Shown here in pieces: positions 52,275-52,419 of a DNA stretch of 52,419 nt; position 1 is the stretch's first letter, and each line of letters begins with the position of its first letter. Source of the DNA: an uncultured Candidatus Saccharibacteria bacterium (GTDB lineage Bacteria > Patescibacteriota > Saccharimonadia > Saccharimonadales > Saccharimonadaceae). The DNA is taken from the NCBI GenBank assembly GCA_948648655.1, contig CAPKVJ010000008.1:1-52419 (forward strand), given 5' to 3'. Made by a program: the position numbers and the translations under genes. Under the pieces are notes generated by a model, which was not told the origin of the DNA, made no database searches, and saw only the letters and a list, made by a program, of their open reading frames with translations.

Positions 52275-52303
52275 GGAGGATTGTACTGACCGTGTTATAA
52301 TAA

Positions 52304-52338
52304 CAAAAAATAAGTTCGACATAGAGTCAAACTTATTT
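52304..52338 (-). terminator. Terminator of tRNA-Leu
   Basis: Minus-strand AAATAAGTTTGAC pairs with GTCGAACTTATTT (one mismatch, 5-base loop) and is followed by a T-run. It begins 3 bases after the tRNA 3' end. Confidence 0.8.
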
Positions 52339-52340
52339 AG

Positions 52341-52419
52341 TGGTGCCCGAGACTGGACTTGAACCAGCACGCCTTGCGGCATATGCTCCTAAGGCATACG
52401 TGTATACCAATTTCACCAC
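52341..52419 (-). tRNA. tRNA-Leu (TAG), 5' end cut by window edge
   Basis: Read on the minus strand: GTGGTGAAATTGG (D-arm), the anticodon stem TATGC-CTTAGGA-GCATA with anticodon TAG, a long variable arm (GCCGCAAGGCGTGC region), the T-arm GGTTCAAGTCC, and the acceptor 3' strand with encoded CCA. The long variable arm marks a class II tRNA. About six acceptor bases at the 5' end lie beyond 52419. It reads CUN leucine codons. Confidence 0.92.

Noticed and set aside
1..52419. CRISPR arrays, insertion sequences, transposases, prophage genes
   Set aside because: No regularly spaced direct repeats and no transposase, integrase or phage structural protein could be recognised.

Overview
The window looks like a chromosomal segment around the replication origin of a small-genome Patescibacteria (CPR) bacterium, most likely a Candidatus Saccharibacteria (TM7) member; this assignment is inference. 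Supporting signs are the order rpmH-rnpA-yidC-jag diverging from dnaA-dnaN-recF, a Patescibacteria-style type IV secretion/pilus locus (PrgI, TraC-like protein, VirB4, VirB6-like protein, several small T4SS_pilin-family proteins), a large cell-wall glycan locus, and C-terminal pieces of FISUMP-type (Fibrobacter succinogenes major paralogous domain) surface proteins. TGA is a stop codon (for example in the ATGA overlap of rfbD and rfbB), which argues against the code-25 lineages Absconditabacteria and Gracilibacteria. Base composition is moderately AT-rich.

Layout: (1) 1-24.8 kb is a surface polysaccharide locus, mostly on the minus strand. It holds a Wzy/WaaL-like protein, a polyprenyl-phosphate sugar transferase, galE, glf, the full dTDP-rhamnose set rfbACDB, a Wzx-type flippase and also a Wzm/Wzt ABC exporter, at least seven glycosyltransferases including a three-module 1021-aa fusion, an RgpF-like protein and a pyruvyl-transferase-like protein. 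(2) 24.8-30.5 kb holds envelope genes (a secreted lysozyme-fold-like protein with C-terminal repeats, a small anchored protein, an LCP cell-wall ligase), a LexA-type DNA-binding protein with no peptidase domain, and a membrane protein carrying a complete JAMM-like metal-site motif. (3) 30.6-36.9 kb is the origin region: jag, yidC, rnpA, rpmH to the left, dnaA, dnaN, recF to the right, with three clusters of TGTGGAAAA-type DnaA boxes. (4) 36.9-51.5 kb is the secretion/pilus locus: a minus-strand run from the VirB6-like gene down to a lysozyme/C39-peptidase protein and a small membrane protein, plus a plus-strand pilin operon of four genes. (5) 51.5-52.3 kb has no complete gene. It is a cluster of perfect inverted repeats around two outward-pointing C-terminal tails of FISUMP-like proteins, which looks like a recombination or tail-cassette locus. 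Partial tRNAs (fMet at the left edge, Leu at the right edge) close the window.

How it may work together: the glycan locus builds and exports a rhamnose- and galactofuranose-containing surface polymer which the LCP protein could attach to the wall. The T4SS-like machine with its wall hydrolase and pilins would cross and extend from that wall, and FISUMP-like proteins would be surface binding proteins with exchangeable ends. A recurring regulatory theme is an extended -10 element (TGnTANAAT-like) placed 6-7 bases before the start codon at about ten transcription-unit heads, which predicts widespread leaderless mRNAs.
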